Assembly: GCF_029338295.1 (NCBI RefSeq)
Contig: NZ_CP119791.1
Span: 1,984,001-2,048,000 of the forward strand
Source of the DNA: Haladaptatus sp. QDMS2
GTDB lineage: Archaea; Halobacteriota; Halobacteria; Halobacteriales; Halococcaceae
Direction of reading: 5' to 3'
DNA: 64,000 bases
A program made the translations under genes and the position numbers. Positions 1 through 8,892 of this stretch are shown here, in pieces (within the stretch, counting starts at the first letter, position 1; every line of letters begins with the position of its first letter). The notes under the pieces are model-generated. The model saw nothing but the letters and a program-made list of their open reading frames with translations. It had not been told where the DNA came from and did not search any database.

Positions 1-494
1 TCGCCGAAGCGGACGGCGTGGCCGAGGGCTTCTGCGTCGTGTTCGTCGATGCCGGGGCCGCGTGCGTAGGTCATCGCAAGGACAGGGATGCCGAGTCGGT
101 CAGCCTCGGAGGTGACCCGTGCGAGGTCTTCCATCTGTTTCGGTTCGTGGTCTGACCCGACGTTGATGTGCAACGAGACGGCGTCAGCGCCGGCGCGAAC
201 TGCGTCTTCGACGGTGCTCGTCATGCGTTTGTCGTTTTCGTCGGGACCGATTGTCGTAGAAGCGTTGAGGTGGACGACGTAGCCTTTGTCGTTCTTGTTC
301 GCGTGGACGCGGGGGGCGATTCCCTTCTGGGTGAGGACGCAATCTGCGCCGCCGCGTGTCACCGCGTCGATGGTCGATTCGATGTCTTTGAGGCCCTGTA
401 CGGCCCCGAGTGTAATGCCGTGGTCCATAGGGACGATGACGTATCGACCCCGTGTGCCGATTCGCTCGAGACGAGCTGTTTTTCCGATACTCAT
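1..494 (-). CDS. 2-amino-3,7-dideoxy-D-threo-hept-6-ulosonate (ADH) synthase, partial
   Basis: Class I aldolase-fold enzyme that makes ADH, the first step of the archaeal DKFP route to 3-dehydroquinate and the aromatic amino acids. About 164 N-terminal residues are visible; the C-terminus lies outside the window. The start MSIGKTARLE is followed by the family motif VPMDHGITLG (Asp24) and by MTYARGPG with Tyr143, the expected catalytic tyrosine. The Schiff-base lysine would lie beyond the edge. It sits 28 bp downstream of trpA in the same direction, which fits a trp/aromatic operon. The fold alone would also allow a fructose-bisphosphate aldolase, but the trp context favours ADH synthase. Confidence 0.88.
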   Translation of the reverse strand, partial: MSIGKTARLERIGTRGRYVIVPMDHGITLGAVQGLKDIESTIDAVTRGGADCVLTQKGIAPRVHANKNDKGYVVHLNASTTIGPDENDKRMTSTVEDAVRAGADAVSLHINVGSDHEPKQMEDLARVTSEADRLGIPVLAMTYARGPGIDEHDAEALGHAVRFG

Positions 495-522
495 TGGTAT
501 GTTAGTGTGTAGCAAGCGTTAT

Positions 523-1335
523 TTAAGTGCGTTCCGGTCGCGGCACACGTTGGGAGTATCCCGTCCGTGCGCCCTCGGCCAGTTCTGCCGCCTTCTGTTC
601 CAGTTTCGTCGCCACTTCGTCCCCAGCGGCAATGAGGTCAACGAAGACGCTTCCGGCGACGACGCCGTCCGCGCCCGCGGCGACGATTTCGCGAGCGTGG
701 TGACGCTCGCTCACCCCGAAGCCGACCGCCTTCGGCACGTCGTAGTCCGCGAGGCGGCCGAGACTGTCGTGGGTCTGCGAACTCACGTCCGCCTGCGCCC
801 CGGTGGTCCCGAGGCGCGCCTGGACGTAGACGAATCCGGAGACCTGTTCCATCACCCGGTCGAGTCGGTCGCCCCGGGTCGTCGGCGCGACGATGAAGAT
901 GAGGTCGAGGCCGAACTCGTCGCAGGCCGCCCGCAGGACGCCCGACTCCTCGACCGGGAGGTCCGGAACGATGAGGCCAGCGATGCCAGCCGCGGCGGCC
1001 GCCTCGACGAACGCGCGGACGGGCTCGTCGCCGAACTGGTAGATGAGGTTGTAGTAGGTCATGCAGACGATGGGCACGTCCACGTCGAGGTCGGCCACCA
1101 GGTCGAGGTACGACCGCGGCGTCATCCCCGCATCCAGCGACCGCTGGATAGCGTTTTGAATCGTCGGGCCGTCCGCGATTGGCTCCGAGAAGGGCAGGCC
1201 GAGTTCGATGACATCCGCCCCACCGCGGGCGAGCGCGCGGACCTGTTCTTTGGTCGCCGCCGCGTCCGGGTCGCCGGCGGTGATGTACGGCACGAGCCCG
1301 GGCCCCTCGCGGAAGGCGTCGCCAATCTCGCTCAT
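523..1335 (-). CDS. trpA: Tryptophan synthase alpha subunit
   Basis: Cleaves indole-3-glycerol phosphate to indole and glyceraldehyde-3-phosphate and channels indole to TrpB. The 270-aa length is normal. The TIM barrel carries both catalytic acids in [10 protein letters not shown] (Glu44) and [10 protein letters not shown] (Asp55), and a phosphate-binding region near AVGFGVSE. The start overlaps the trpB stop by 4 bp (ATGA), so translation is probably coupled. Third gene of trpCBA. Confidence 0.97.
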   Translation of the reverse strand: MSEIGDAFREGPGLVPYITAGDPDAAATKEQVRALARGGADVIELGLPFSEPIADGPTIQNAIQRSLDAGMTPRSYLDLVADLDVDVPIVCMTYYNLIYQFGDEPVRAFVEAAAAAGIAGLIVPDLPVEESGVLRAACDEFGLDLIFIVAPTTRGDRLDRVMEQVSGFVYVQARLGTTGAQADVSSQTHDSLGRLADYDVPKAVGFGVSERHHAREIVAAGADGVVAGSVFVDLIAAGDEVATKLEQKAAELAEGARTGYSQRVPRPERT

Positions 1336-2561
1336 TCGAACACCCCCATCTCCGGGGCGTTCGCAAGGTCACGCTGGGCAGTCTCCTCTAACACCGATTC
1401 TAAGTCCTTGTCGCCCCGGCCTGAGACGTTCACGATGACCGAGTCACCGAGGTCGTCTGCCGTTTCGAGGTAGGCGATGGCGTGGGCGGTTTCGAGGGCC
1501 GGAATGACGCCCTCCTCCTGGGAGAAGCGGTGGAACGCTTCGAGGGCGGCGTCGTCGGGGACCGTCACCGGCGTCACACGCCCGCTGTCGACGAGGTAGG
1601 CGAGTTCCGGGCCGACGCCGGCGTAGTCGAGGCCCGAACTGATGCTGTGGGATTCGAGAATCTGGCCGTCGCGCGACTGGAGCAGGCGAGTGCACGCGCC
1701 GTGGAGCACGCCGACAGACCCCGTCGAGAGCGACGCGGAGTTCGGGGCGACGCCTGCCTCTTCGTCCACGTCGAGGCTGGAGCCACCGGCTTCGACGGCG
1801 TAGAGGGATACGTTCTCGTCGGGGACGAAGTTGTGGAACGCGCCCATCGTGTTCGACCCGCCGCCAGCGCAGGCGACGACGCTGTCGGGCAGGCCACCGG
1901 TTTTCTCGCGAATTTGCTCGCGCGCCTCTTCGCTGATGACCGACTGGAAGTCACGGACCATCCGCGGGAAGGGGTGGGGACCGACCACCGAGCCGATGAC
2001 GTAGTGGGTGTCTTCGACGTTGGTCGCCCAGTCGCGCATCGTTTCGTTGATGGCCTCCTTCAGGGTTCCGCGCCCCACGTCCACGGGGTTGACCGCGGAA
2101 CCGTTGATTCGCATGCGGAACACGTTCGGCCGCTGGCGGGTGATGTCTCGGCGGCCCATGTAGACTTCACAGTCCATGCCGAGGTGGGCCGCAGCCATCG
2201 CCGTCGCCGTGCCGTGCTGGCCGGCCCCAGTTTCGGCGACGATGCGCTCTTTGCCCATGTATTTGGCCAGCAGTACCTGTCCGAGCGCGTTGTTCAGTTT
2301 GTGCGCCCCGCCGTGGACGAGGTCCTCGCGTTTGAGGTAGACGTCGGTTCCGTACCGCTCGCTGAGTTGCGCTGCGTGCTGGAGCGGGGTCGGCCGGCCG
2401 CCGAAGTCGCGCAATCGGGCACGAAAGTCGTCCATGAAGCCGTCTTCGTTGTCGAGCACGTACCGTTCGTACGCGTCGGTCAGTTCCTCGATGGCGGGCA
2501 TCAGCACTTCCGGGACGTACTGGCCGCCGTATTCGCCGAATTTTGCGGGTGCGTCACTCAT
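1332..2561 (-). CDS. trpB: Tryptophan synthase beta subunit
   Basis: PLP enzyme condensing indole with serine to give tryptophan. It is 409 aa. The PLP lysine is Lys88 in [11 protein letters not shown], and the phosphate loop is [15 protein letters not shown]. The frame is open further upstream, but the start [13 protein letters not shown] is chosen because it matches the family N-terminus and overlaps the trpC stop by 4 bp. It belongs to the main TrpB1 type that partners TrpA. Confidence 0.97.
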   Translation of the reverse strand: MSDAPAKFGEYGGQYVPEVLMPAIEELTDAYERYVLDNEDGFMDDFRARLRDFGGRPTPLQHAAQLSERYGTDVYLKREDLVHGGAHKLNNALGQVLLAKYMGKERIVAETGAGQHGTATAMAAAHLGMDCEVYMGRRDITRQRPNVFRMRINGSAVNPVDVGRGTLKEAINETMRDWATNVEDTHYVIGSVVGPHPFPRMVRDFQSVISEEAREQIREKTGGLPDSVVACAGGGSNTMGAFHNFVPDENVSLYAVEAGGSSLDVDEEAGVAPNSASLSTGSVGVLHGACTRLLQSRDGQILESHSISSGLDYAGVGPELAYLVDSGRVTPVTVPDDAALEAFHRFSQEEGVIPALETAHAIAYLETADDLGDSVIVNVSGRGDKDLESVLEETAQRDLANAPEMGVFE

Positions 2562-3310
2562 AGCTGAGAGAGTCGTCGGGTGTTTTCGGTCACGTCGCCG
2601 TCCATGATGGCGGTTCCGATGAGGAGGCCGTCCGCGCCGGCCTCGCGCATGCGGGCCACGTCTTCGGGCGTCGAAACGCCGCTTTCCGCGATGCAAAGTA
2701 CGTCGTCTGGAACCTTCGGAGCCAGTCGCTCGAAGGTGCCGAGGTCCACCGACAGTGAGGTCAGGTCGCGGTTGTTGATGCCGATGATGTCGGCTCCCGC
2801 ATCAAGGGCCGCTTCGAGTTCGGCTTCGGTGTGAACTTCCACGAGCACCTGAAACCCCCGCTCGCGGGCGGCCGTGAGCAGGCCGTCGAGGTCAGAGACG
2901 AACCGAACGATGAGCAAGATGACGTCCGCCTCCACCCCGTCGAGTTGCTCCTCGCGGAGGATGAAGTCCTTCCTGAGTACGGGCACGTCGACCGCCTCGC
3001 GGACCGCCCGGAGGTTGTCGAGCGACCCGCCGAAGTGGTCCGGTTCCGTGAGCACGGAGATGGCGCTCGCCCCGCCCGCAACCATCTCGCGGGCGAGTTC
3101 CGCAGGGTCATCCGCTCGGATTCCCTCGGTGGTCGGGCTCGTCGGTTTCACCTCGGAAAGTATCGGGACCCGTCCCTCGGCCGCCGCGGCGTCGAACGCC
3201 GACCTGAGCGACCGCGGTTCGACCGACACCCGCTCTGTTGCCCGTTGCCTGCGGCGGGCGGCGGCGAGGATGGCGGCCACCTCGGGGGCGACCTCGTCTC
3301 TAACTACCAT
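2558..3310 (-). CDS. trpC: Indole-3-glycerol phosphate synthase
   Basis: Closes the indole ring from CdRP in tryptophan synthesis. It is a 250-aa TIM barrel with the substrate-binding signature [14 protein letters not shown] near residues 50-64, PVLRKDFIL with the catalytic lysine, and [12 protein letters not shown] plus GLLIGTAIM at the C-terminal phosphate site. It is the first gene of the trpCBA-ADH synthase operon. A TATA-like element lies about 30 bp before the ATG, so the transcript is nearly leaderless. Confidence 0.97.
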   Translation of the reverse strand: MVVRDEVAPEVAAILAAARRRQRATERVSVEPRSLRSAFDAAAAEGRVPILSEVKPTSPTTEGIRADDPAELAREMVAGGASAISVLTEPDHFGGSLDNLRAVREAVDVPVLRKDFILREEQLDGVEADVILLIVRFVSDLDGLLTAARERGFQVLVEVHTEAELEAALDAGADIIGINNRDLTSLSVDLGTFERLAPKVPDDVLCIAESGVSTPEDVARMREAGADGLLIGTAIMDGDVTENTRRLSQL

Positions 3311-3314
3311 TGTT

Positions 3315-3344
3315 GTTCAATGATGAACTGATTTGTACATAAGG
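3315..3344 (-). promoter_or_regulatory. trpC promoter with inverted repeat and a TGTACA box
   Basis: On the minus strand a CTTATGTAC TATA-like element (3336-3344) is centred 30 bp before the trpC ATG. Between it and the start is a perfect inverted repeat GTTCA-4-TGAAC (3315-3328). A TGTACA hexamer (3334-3339) overlaps the TATA region. TGTACA is the known site of the methanogen repressor TrpY, but one hexamer is weak evidence. I infer a repressor site at the start of transcription. Confidence 0.45.
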
Positions 3345-3398
3345 CTTGCGCAGTCGAGAGAGCCGAATGTTGAAGTTCGAGACGGTCCACGTACAGGT

Positions 3399-3860
3399 AT
3401 GGACGAGTCTGCTGGTATCTACGCCCGCGAATCCGACTACTTAGACCGGTTCGTACAAATCGGCGTCGCGAGCGGCCGAGTCATCTCGGTTTCGTTCCCC
3501 GATAAAGCGCCAGCGGACGCGAACCCCGACCACCCGGTCCTCGACCGTATCTTCGCCTACCTCGAAGGCGTCCAGGAGTCGTTCGACACCGTCGACGTGG
3601 CGCTTACGGTCCCTACCGCCCACCGGCGCGTGCTCGACACGGTCCGACAGATTCCCTACGGCCAACAGTACACCGTCGAGCGAATCGCTCGAATGACCCC
3701 CAAACTGGACCCACAGGACGACGCCGACCTGACGCTCGTCAGAACCGCCCTCGACGAAAATCCGACACCCATCCTGATTCCGGACCACCGGGTGCGCGAC
3801 GGGCCGAGTGCTGCACCACCGGAAATCGAGCAGAAGCTTCGCTCGCTCGAAGGGCTGTAG
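3399..3860 (+). CDS. MGMT/alkyltransferase-like protein without the active-site cysteine
   Basis: 153 aa. The C-terminal half matches the DNA-binding domain of O6-alkylguanine-DNA alkyltransferases: RQIPYGQQYTVERIAR (83-98) corresponds to the helix-turn-helix region. The active-site motif PCHR is present as IPDHRV, with Asp129 in place of the alkyl-accepting cysteine. It therefore cannot repair by methyl transfer and resembles alkyltransferase-like proteins that flag damaged bases for other repair pathways. An upstream in-frame ATG exists, but MDESAGIYARE is the sensible start. It diverges from the trp operon. Confidence 0.8.
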   Translation: MDESAGIYARESDYLDRFVQIGVASGRVISVSFPDKAPADANPDHPVLDRIFAYLEGVQESFDTVDVALTVPTAHRRVLDTVRQIPYGQQYTVERIARMTPKLDPQDDADLTLVRTALDENPTPILIPDHRVRDGPSAAPPEIEQKLRSLEGL

Positions 3861-3866
3861 GGGTCA

Positions 3867-4151
3867 ATGGTCAACTACGAAACGATTTTTCTCGGCGTCG
3901 AACCCCCAGAGGCAGCAGAACGCATCTCCAACATTGTCAAACACCTGCGCCAGTCACAGTCCGGCAAGGAGTACGAGTACCGGACGAACGCCGGCATTCA
4001 TCTCGCCACGCTCTCGCCGGTCCGCGACCGGTCCGGAAAACGGAAGTCAAAGCTCCGGTATCGCACTTCCATCATCGGCGCACACCTGTTTCACGCCCAC
4101 AACAAGGGAAAAGAGATACGCGCGGCTGTCGAGTCGGTGCGGGTACGATAA
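3867..4151 (+). CDS. Conserved hypothetical protein, 94 aa
   Basis: Starts 6 bp after the alkyltransferase-like gene, so the two are probably cotranscribed. It is a basic small protein rich in Arg and Lys (DRSGKRKSKLRYRTS), unusual in an acidic proteome, with no membrane segment. The pattern and basic charge would allow nucleic-acid binding, but I recognise no family and assign no function. Confidence 0.7.
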   Translation: MVNYETIFLGVEPPEAAERISNIVKHLRQSQSGKEYEYRTNAGIHLATLSPVRDRSGKRKSKLRYRTSIIGAHLFHAHNKGKEIRAAVESVRVR

Positions 4152-4168
4152 AAATACTGGGTGGAACT

Positions 4169-4441
4169 TCAGTCGTCGGCGGGTGCGCTCTTCCGCGTCG
4201 GCGTCATCGGCTCGCTCAGTTTCCCGACCGGCGAGGAGCCGCCAGCCAGGATGGACGCGGAGACGAGCAGTGCAGCGGAGAGCACCACGAAATCACCGCT
4301 CGCCGCGCGGCCGGCGAGTTCGGCACCCATCGTCACGACGAACACCGTGACGTAGAAGCCGATGATCGCGAGGATAATCATGACGAGGAACGCGACGACG
4401 TTCTCGACTAAGTCTCCGAGTGCGTTGGTTACTTTACCCAT
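4169..4441 (-). CDS. Small membrane protein, two predicted TM helices
   Basis: 90 aa from MGKVTNALGD. Residues about 15-38 (VVAFLVMIILAIIGFYVTVF) and about 50-68 form hydrophobic helices, followed by a short charged tail. It converges with the upstream hypothetical gene and diverges from the VOC gene. A TATA-like TATAAATAG (minus strand, 4474-4482) precedes it by about 35 bp. Function unknown. Confidence 0.65.
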   Translation of the reverse strand: MGKVTNALGDLVENVVAFLVMIILAIIGFYVTVFVVTMGAELAGRAASGDFVVLSAALLVSASILAGGSSPVGKLSEPMTPTRKSAPADD

Positions 4442-4487
4442 AGTGTAACACCAGTAACGTGTTGCCACAGCAACTATTTATACTTAT

Positions 4488-4505
4488 GTTAGACACATGT
4501 CTGAC
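4488..4505. promoter_or_regulatory. Inverted repeat between divergent genes
   Basis: The sequence reads GTTAGACACATGTCTGAC. The arms TTAGACA and TGTCTGA are complementary except for one pair and surround a CA centre. It lies in the shared upstream region of the small membrane protein (4441, minus) and the VOC gene (4613, plus), next to the minus-strand TATA box. I infer an operator for a dimeric regulator. Confidence 0.4.
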
Positions 4506-4612
4506 GCGTAATTTAGTGTGTGGATGATGGAACCGCTTTGCTGGACTCGAATTTCCGGCGGCGATGGGACTATCCAGACACATCACATACCAGTAACCAA
4601 TCGATCGAAACC

Positions 4613-5461
4613 ATGTCACCACACATCGCCCCGGAAACCCACGTCGGCCGCGTCGCCCTTCGCGTAAACGACCTCGACCGAGTCGTCGAGTTCTACAGCG
4701 ACGTCGTCGGCCTCGCCGTCCTCACAGAATCCGAAACGGCGGCGACCCTCGGCGCGGGAGGCCGACCGTTCCTCGAACTCACCACAGCCCCGGACCTCCC
4801 TGAGCGCGGACGAACCGAAACCGGCCTGTTTCACACAGCGTTTCGTGTGCCGACTCGCGAGGCACTCGGCGACGCACTCCACCGCGTGGAAAACCAGTGG
4901 CGACTCTCAGGAGCCTCGGACCACCTCGTGAGCGAAGCACTCTACCTCAACGACCCGGAGGGCAACGGCATCGAAATCTACACCGACCGCCCGCGCGAGA
5001 CGTGGGAGCGCGACGAGGACGGCGAACTCCTGATGGATACGCTGCCACTCGACCTTGGTGAGTTGCGCGAGCTGGGAGACACCGACAGCACCGTCCCCGA
5101 CGGTACCGACGTGGGCCACATTCACCTCGAAGTCTCCTCGATTCCGGCGACTCGGGAGTTCTACGAGGACGCGGTCGGACTCGATTCGCCCGTCGCGCTG
5201 CCCGCACCCTACGGCGGGTCGTCGCTGTTCGTCTCCGCCGGGGGCTACCACCATCACATCGGCGCGAACACCTGGAACGGGCGCACCGACCCGCCCAGCG
5301 GCCGCGGACTCGACTGGTTCGAACTCGTCGTCCCCGACGAGGCGGCGCTCGCGGCGGTTCGCGACCAGTTCGACACCGCAGGCGTGGACGTTGCCGAGGC
5401 TGACGGCGAACTTCACGTCCACGACCCGAACGGCATCGAACTCAGAATTCGCACCGAATAA
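4613..5461 (+). CDS. VOC family protein, catechol-2,3-dioxygenase-like
   Basis: 282 aa with two vicinal-oxygen-chelate modules (about 10-130 and 165-280). Candidate metal ligands are His in HVGRVALRVNDL, GLFHTAFRV, VGHIHLEVSS and the C-terminal Glu region LHVHDPNGIELRI. The closest known architecture is the CatE/extradiol-dioxygenase branch, but the substrate cannot be read from sequence. MSPHIAPETHVG is chosen over an upstream in-frame ATG because the VOC domain begins right after it. The stop abuts the convergent CPBP gene with no gap. Confidence 0.85.
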   Translation: MSPHIAPETHVGRVALRVNDLDRVVEFYSDVVGLAVLTESETAATLGAGGRPFLELTTAPDLPERGRTETGLFHTAFRVPTREALGDALHRVENQWRLSGASDHLVSEALYLNDPEGNGIEIYTDRPRETWERDEDGELLMDTLPLDLGELRELGDTDSTVPDGTDVGHIHLEVSSIPATREFYEDAVGLDSPVALPAPYGGSSLFVSAGGYHHHIGANTWNGRTDPPSGRGLDWFELVVPDEAALAAVRDQFDTAGVDVAEADGELHVHDPNGIELRIRTE

Positions 5462-6163
5462 TCAGGCGACGCCCTCGTGAATCACGAATTCGAGGGCGTT
5501 TACGACGTAGTGGGCGACCACTACCACGACGAGGCTCCCCGTCGCGACGAACGCGGCGGCGAGGACGAGGCCGAGCGCCCACGTGACCACGATGCCAGCG
5601 ACGCCCTGTGCGCCGTGGCCCAGCGCGAATGCGAGTGACGAGAGCACAGCCAGCACCCACGGTGAGACGCCGTAGCCCGCACTCAGCGCACCGACGAGCG
5701 CTGCTCTGAACAGGAGTTCCTCGAAACCCGCGATGATGGGCAAGACGCCCACGAGCAACAGCAGCCAGCCGCGTCGCGTCTTCGGGGCGAGCAGTTCGCG
5801 CAACTCGTCGCCGTGGTCGAAGCCGAGCCGACGCATCGACCACGCGCCGAGGCGATTGGTCCCGTAGAGCAACGCCCCGAGCACGAGGCCGATGGCGACG
5901 GTGGCGGCCGTCGGCAGGTGAACGCCAAGAGCAGGCCACGGAATCTGTGTGACCCACGCCGCGAGCAACAGAAACACGCCGAGAAAGCCCTGCGAGAACG
6001 CGACGTTCGCGAGCAGCATTCCCGTCGTTAGCCCGTGGGGCTGTGCGTGAGCTGGGTCAGGTGGAGCCGCCTCGCTCACGACGGAACGCGAGGCGTAGGA
6101 GAGTGAAAGCAAGAGGAGTAAAATGAGGGCGACGAGTCCCGTGAACGTCGCCCACTGGGCCAC
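5462..6163 (-). CDS. CPBP family intramembrane metalloprotease
   Basis: 233 aa with about seven hydrophobic helices. It carries the Abi/CAAX signature FEELLFRAAL (EExxxR) and a later ALGHGAQG histidine motif that together bind the metal. Family members cleave prenylated or other membrane proteins. It starts 3 bp after the lonB stop and must be cotranscribed with it. A lon-abi pairing is also, as I recall, found in Haloferax, which suggests joint membrane-protein quality control. Confidence 0.9.
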   Translation of the reverse strand: MAQWATFTGLVALILLLLLSLSYASRSVVSEAAPPDPAHAQPHGLTTGMLLANVAFSQGFLGVFLLLAAWVTQIPWPALGVHLPTAATVAIGLVLGALLYGTNRLGAWSMRRLGFDHGDELRELLAPKTRRGWLLLLVGVLPIIAGFEELLFRAALVGALSAGYGVSPWVLAVLSSLAFALGHGAQGVAGIVVTWALGLVLAAAFVATGSLVVVVVAHYVVNALEFVIHEGVA

Positions 6164-6166
6164 GGC

Positions 6167-8200
6167 TTAGTTCGGACTCGGGCTGCCGTGTCCCGTGCGG
6201 CTCCCCGACTTCTCGAGGGCCTGCCCGGTGATGCTCTTCAAGCGGTCGACGAGCGAATCCTTCTCGGGTTCGCCCGCGAGCGCGACTTCGAGCACTTCGC
6301 TGATGTGGCTGACCGGGATGATCTCGATCTGCTCTTTGTACTCGTCTTCGATCATGACGTCCTGCTCGTTCGCAGCCGGGATGATGACCTTCTTGAGACC
6401 GGCCTTCGCGGCCGCCTCGATTTTGTGGGTCACCCCACCGACTGGGAGCACGTCGCCACGGACCGACAGCGAGCCCGTCATCGCGAGGTTCTGTTCGACG
6501 GGGATGTCCTCCAGCGCGGAGATGACGGCCGCCGCGACCGTAATCGAAGCAGAGTCACCGTCGACCCCGCCCTGTCCGGTCTGGACGAACTGGATGTGGA
6601 TGTCCTTCTCGGAGATGTCCTCGTCGGAGAACTTCTTGATGATGGCGCTCACGTTCTGGACGGCCTCCTCTGCGATGTCCTGGAGCTGGCCGGTCGCGAT
6701 GACCTGCCCCGGCCCCTGGGACGGCGTGACTTCCGCCATCACGGGGAGGACGATACCGGAGTCCTCTCCCATGACCGCAAGCCCGTTGACGCGGCCCGTG
6801 ACCGCGCCTTCGTTGACAGTGAGGTCGTAGTCCTTGCGGCGCTCGATGTACTGGTCTGCCAGTTGCTGCTCGATGGAGCGCGAGCGCTGCTTTGCCTGCA
6901 GGACGTGTTCGCGCGTCGTGTTCGGTGCGTCCTCGGCGCGGGCGATGTCACCCGCGACGCGGACGAGGCCACCGAGGTCACGGAAGCGCAGCGTCAGGTG
7001 ACCCTTGCGGCCCGCACGGCGGCGGGCTTCGAGGATGACCTCGCTGATGGCTTCGTCCGTGAAGTGTGGCAGGCGGCCGTCTTTCGCGACTTCCTGTGCG
7101 ACGAACCGGGCGTACCGGCGGCGCATCTCGGGGGAGTCGCGGATGGAGTCGTCCATGTACACCTCGTACCCGTACCCTTTGATACGGGACCGGAGTGCTG
7201 GGTGCATGTTCTCCATCGCGTCTAAGTTCCCTGCTGCGACCATGACGAAGTCCGTCGGGACGGGTTCGGTCTGGACCATCGCGCCCGAGGAACGCTCGGA
7301 CTGGCCCGTAATCGCGAACCGACCCTCCTGAATCGCCGTCATGAGGTGCTGCTGGGAGCGAATGTCGAGGGTGTTGATTTCGTCGATGAACAACACGCCC
7401 TTGTTCGCCTTGTGGATGGCACCGGCCTCGACGCGGTCGTGGCTCGGCGTCTCCATCCCACCGGACTGGAACGGGTCGTGGCGCACGTCGCCGAGGAGTG
7501 CCCCGGCGTGTGCACCGGTCGCGTCCTCGAACGGCGCGCTCTTCGTGTCGCCGTTGTTGACCAGCAGGTTTGGAATCATCGAATCGCTCGACCGGCTTCC
7601 GTACCGGAACGCGAGGTAGACGACACCCGCTGCGAGGATGCCGAGCAGAATCTGCTGGGCGACGAGCAGCGAGTAGCCAATCACGATGGCGATGATGATC
7701 CACATGAGGAACGAGCGCATCTGATTGCGCTTTCTCGCTTCCTCTTTGTGTGCTTCGATAATCTGTTCACCTTTGCCCGCGGGGACGGTACGGACCTTTG
7801 GCTCGTTGCCGTCGTCCGGGTTGTGGTAGACGAGGACGTCCTGTAATTCCTCTTTGGGCAGGAGTTCACTCATCGCCTTTGCGAGCATCGATTTGCCCGT
7901 ACCCGGTGAGCCAATCATCATGACGTGACGCCGCTGTTTTGCGGCCTTCATGATGACGTCTCGGGCGTGGTCCTGGCCGATGACCTGGTCGACCAGCCTG
8001 TCGGGGATTTCGATATCCTCAGTGGAGGATATCTGCAGGCCACCAAGCAAGCTGTCTTCGTCCGCTTCGACAACTGCTGACTCGGCCCCGACCTCGACAT
8101 CGCTGCCGAGTTCGTCTTTGGATTCGTCTCGGTCGGCCTCGGGAGAAGCCTCTTCTTCCGCTTCCGACGAGACGTTGTCAGTCTCCATGTCGTTACTCAT
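6167..8200 (-). CDS. lonB: ATP-dependent membrane protease LonB
   Basis: 677 aa. It has an acidic N-terminal extension (1-60), Walker A GSPGTGKS (97-104), a membrane insertion of two helices (about 161-200) inside the AAA+ domain, Walker B VLFIDEIN (269-276) and a C-terminal Ser-Lys protease domain with Ser550 in DGDSAS and Lys593 in THKIEAA. This is the archaeal LonB architecture: a membrane-anchored hexamer with its active site facing the cytoplasm. It is essential in Haloferax and degrades regulators such as phytoene synthase. First gene of a two-gene unit with the CPBP protease. Confidence 0.97.
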   Translation of the reverse strand: MSNDMETDNVSSEAEEEASPEADRDESKDELGSDVEVGAESAVVEADEDSLLGGLQISSTEDIEIPDRLVDQVIGQDHARDVIMKAAKQRRHVMMIGSPGTGKSMLAKAMSELLPKEELQDVLVYHNPDDGNEPKVRTVPAGKGEQIIEAHKEEARKRNQMRSFLMWIIIAIVIGYSLLVAQQILLGILAAGVVYLAFRYGSRSSDSMIPNLLVNNGDTKSAPFEDATGAHAGALLGDVRHDPFQSGGMETPSHDRVEAGAIHKANKGVLFIDEINTLDIRSQQHLMTAIQEGRFAITGQSERSSGAMVQTEPVPTDFVMVAAGNLDAMENMHPALRSRIKGYGYEVYMDDSIRDSPEMRRRYARFVAQEVAKDGRLPHFTDEAISEVILEARRRAGRKGHLTLRFRDLGGLVRVAGDIARAEDAPNTTREHVLQAKQRSRSIEQQLADQYIERRKDYDLTVNEGAVTGRVNGLAVMGEDSGIVLPVMAEVTPSQGPGQVIATGQLQDIAEEAVQNVSAIIKKFSDEDISEKDIHIQFVQTGQGGVDGDSASITVAAAVISALEDIPVEQNLAMTGSLSVRGDVLPVGGVTHKIEAAAKAGLKKVIIPAANEQDVMIEDEYKEQIEIIPVSHISEVLEVALAGEPEKDSLVDRLKSITGQALEKSGSRTGHGSPSPN

Positions 8201-8344
8201 AGAACTACGGTTTCCGCTATCTGATTTCAGGGGCTATCATTTGATATACTTTCTCCCCGAATGTCTCGCTCAGACACTACCGAAACCCCCGGACATCGGC
8301 TGGTTCCGGCGGAATTTGCCGCCCGGCTCGGACGACCCGACGGA

Positions 8345-8353
8345 TTTTATAAA
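8345..8353 (+). promoter_or_regulatory. TATA box for the NMN adenylyltransferase gene
   Basis: TTTTATAAA is centred 25 bp before the ATG, which predicts a leaderless transcript for the three-gene unit that follows. Confidence 0.7.
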
Positions 8354-8373
8354 CCGGGCCTGTAACTGCGGAT

Positions 8374-8892
8374 ATGACTCGCGGGTTCTTCATCGGCCGC
8401 TTCCAGCCGTTTCACAACGGGCACTACGCGATGGTCGAACGCATCGCAGAAGAGGTAGACGAACTCGTTCTCGGCATCGGGAGCGCCGGTGACAGCCACA
8501 CCACCAACGACCCCTTCACCGCGGGCGAGCGCATCATGATGATAACGAAGGCGCTCACCGACATGGACCTCGTCACCTACGCCGTGCCCATCGAGGACTT
8601 AGACCGCAACTCCGTCTGGGTGAGCCACGTCCAGAGCATGAGTCCGACCTTCGACGTCGCCTACTCGAACAACCCACTCGTCGTCCGCCTGTTCAAAGAA
8701 GCGGGCGTCGAAGTGCGCCAGTCGCCGATGTTCAACCGCGCCGTCTTCGAGGGCACGGAAGTCCGTGCACGGATGATAGAGGGCAAAAACTGGGAGGAAC
8801 TCGTCCCAGAGGCGGTGACTGAGGTCGTCGAAGAAATCGACGGCATCGACCGCATTCAGCACGTAAGCGACACGGACGCAAACGACGAATGA
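8374..8892 (+). CDS. Nicotinamide-nucleotide adenylyltransferase
   Basis: Joins NMN and ATP to make NAD+. It is 172 aa, archaeal NadM-like, with the nucleotidyltransferase motif GRFQPFHNGHY (HxGH) near the N-terminus and a second ATP-binding segment FEGTEVRARM near residues 128-137. The start overlies the predicted leaderless transcript. Its stop overlaps the next gene by 4 bp (ATGA). Confidence 0.96.
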   Translation: MTRGFFIGRFQPFHNGHYAMVERIAEEVDELVLGIGSAGDSHTTNDPFTAGERIMMITKALTDMDLVTYAVPIEDLDRNSVWVSHVQSMSPTFDVAYSNNPLVVRLFKEAGVEVRQSPMFNRAVFEGTEVRARMIEGKNWEELVPEAVTEVVEEIDGIDRIQHVSDTDANDE

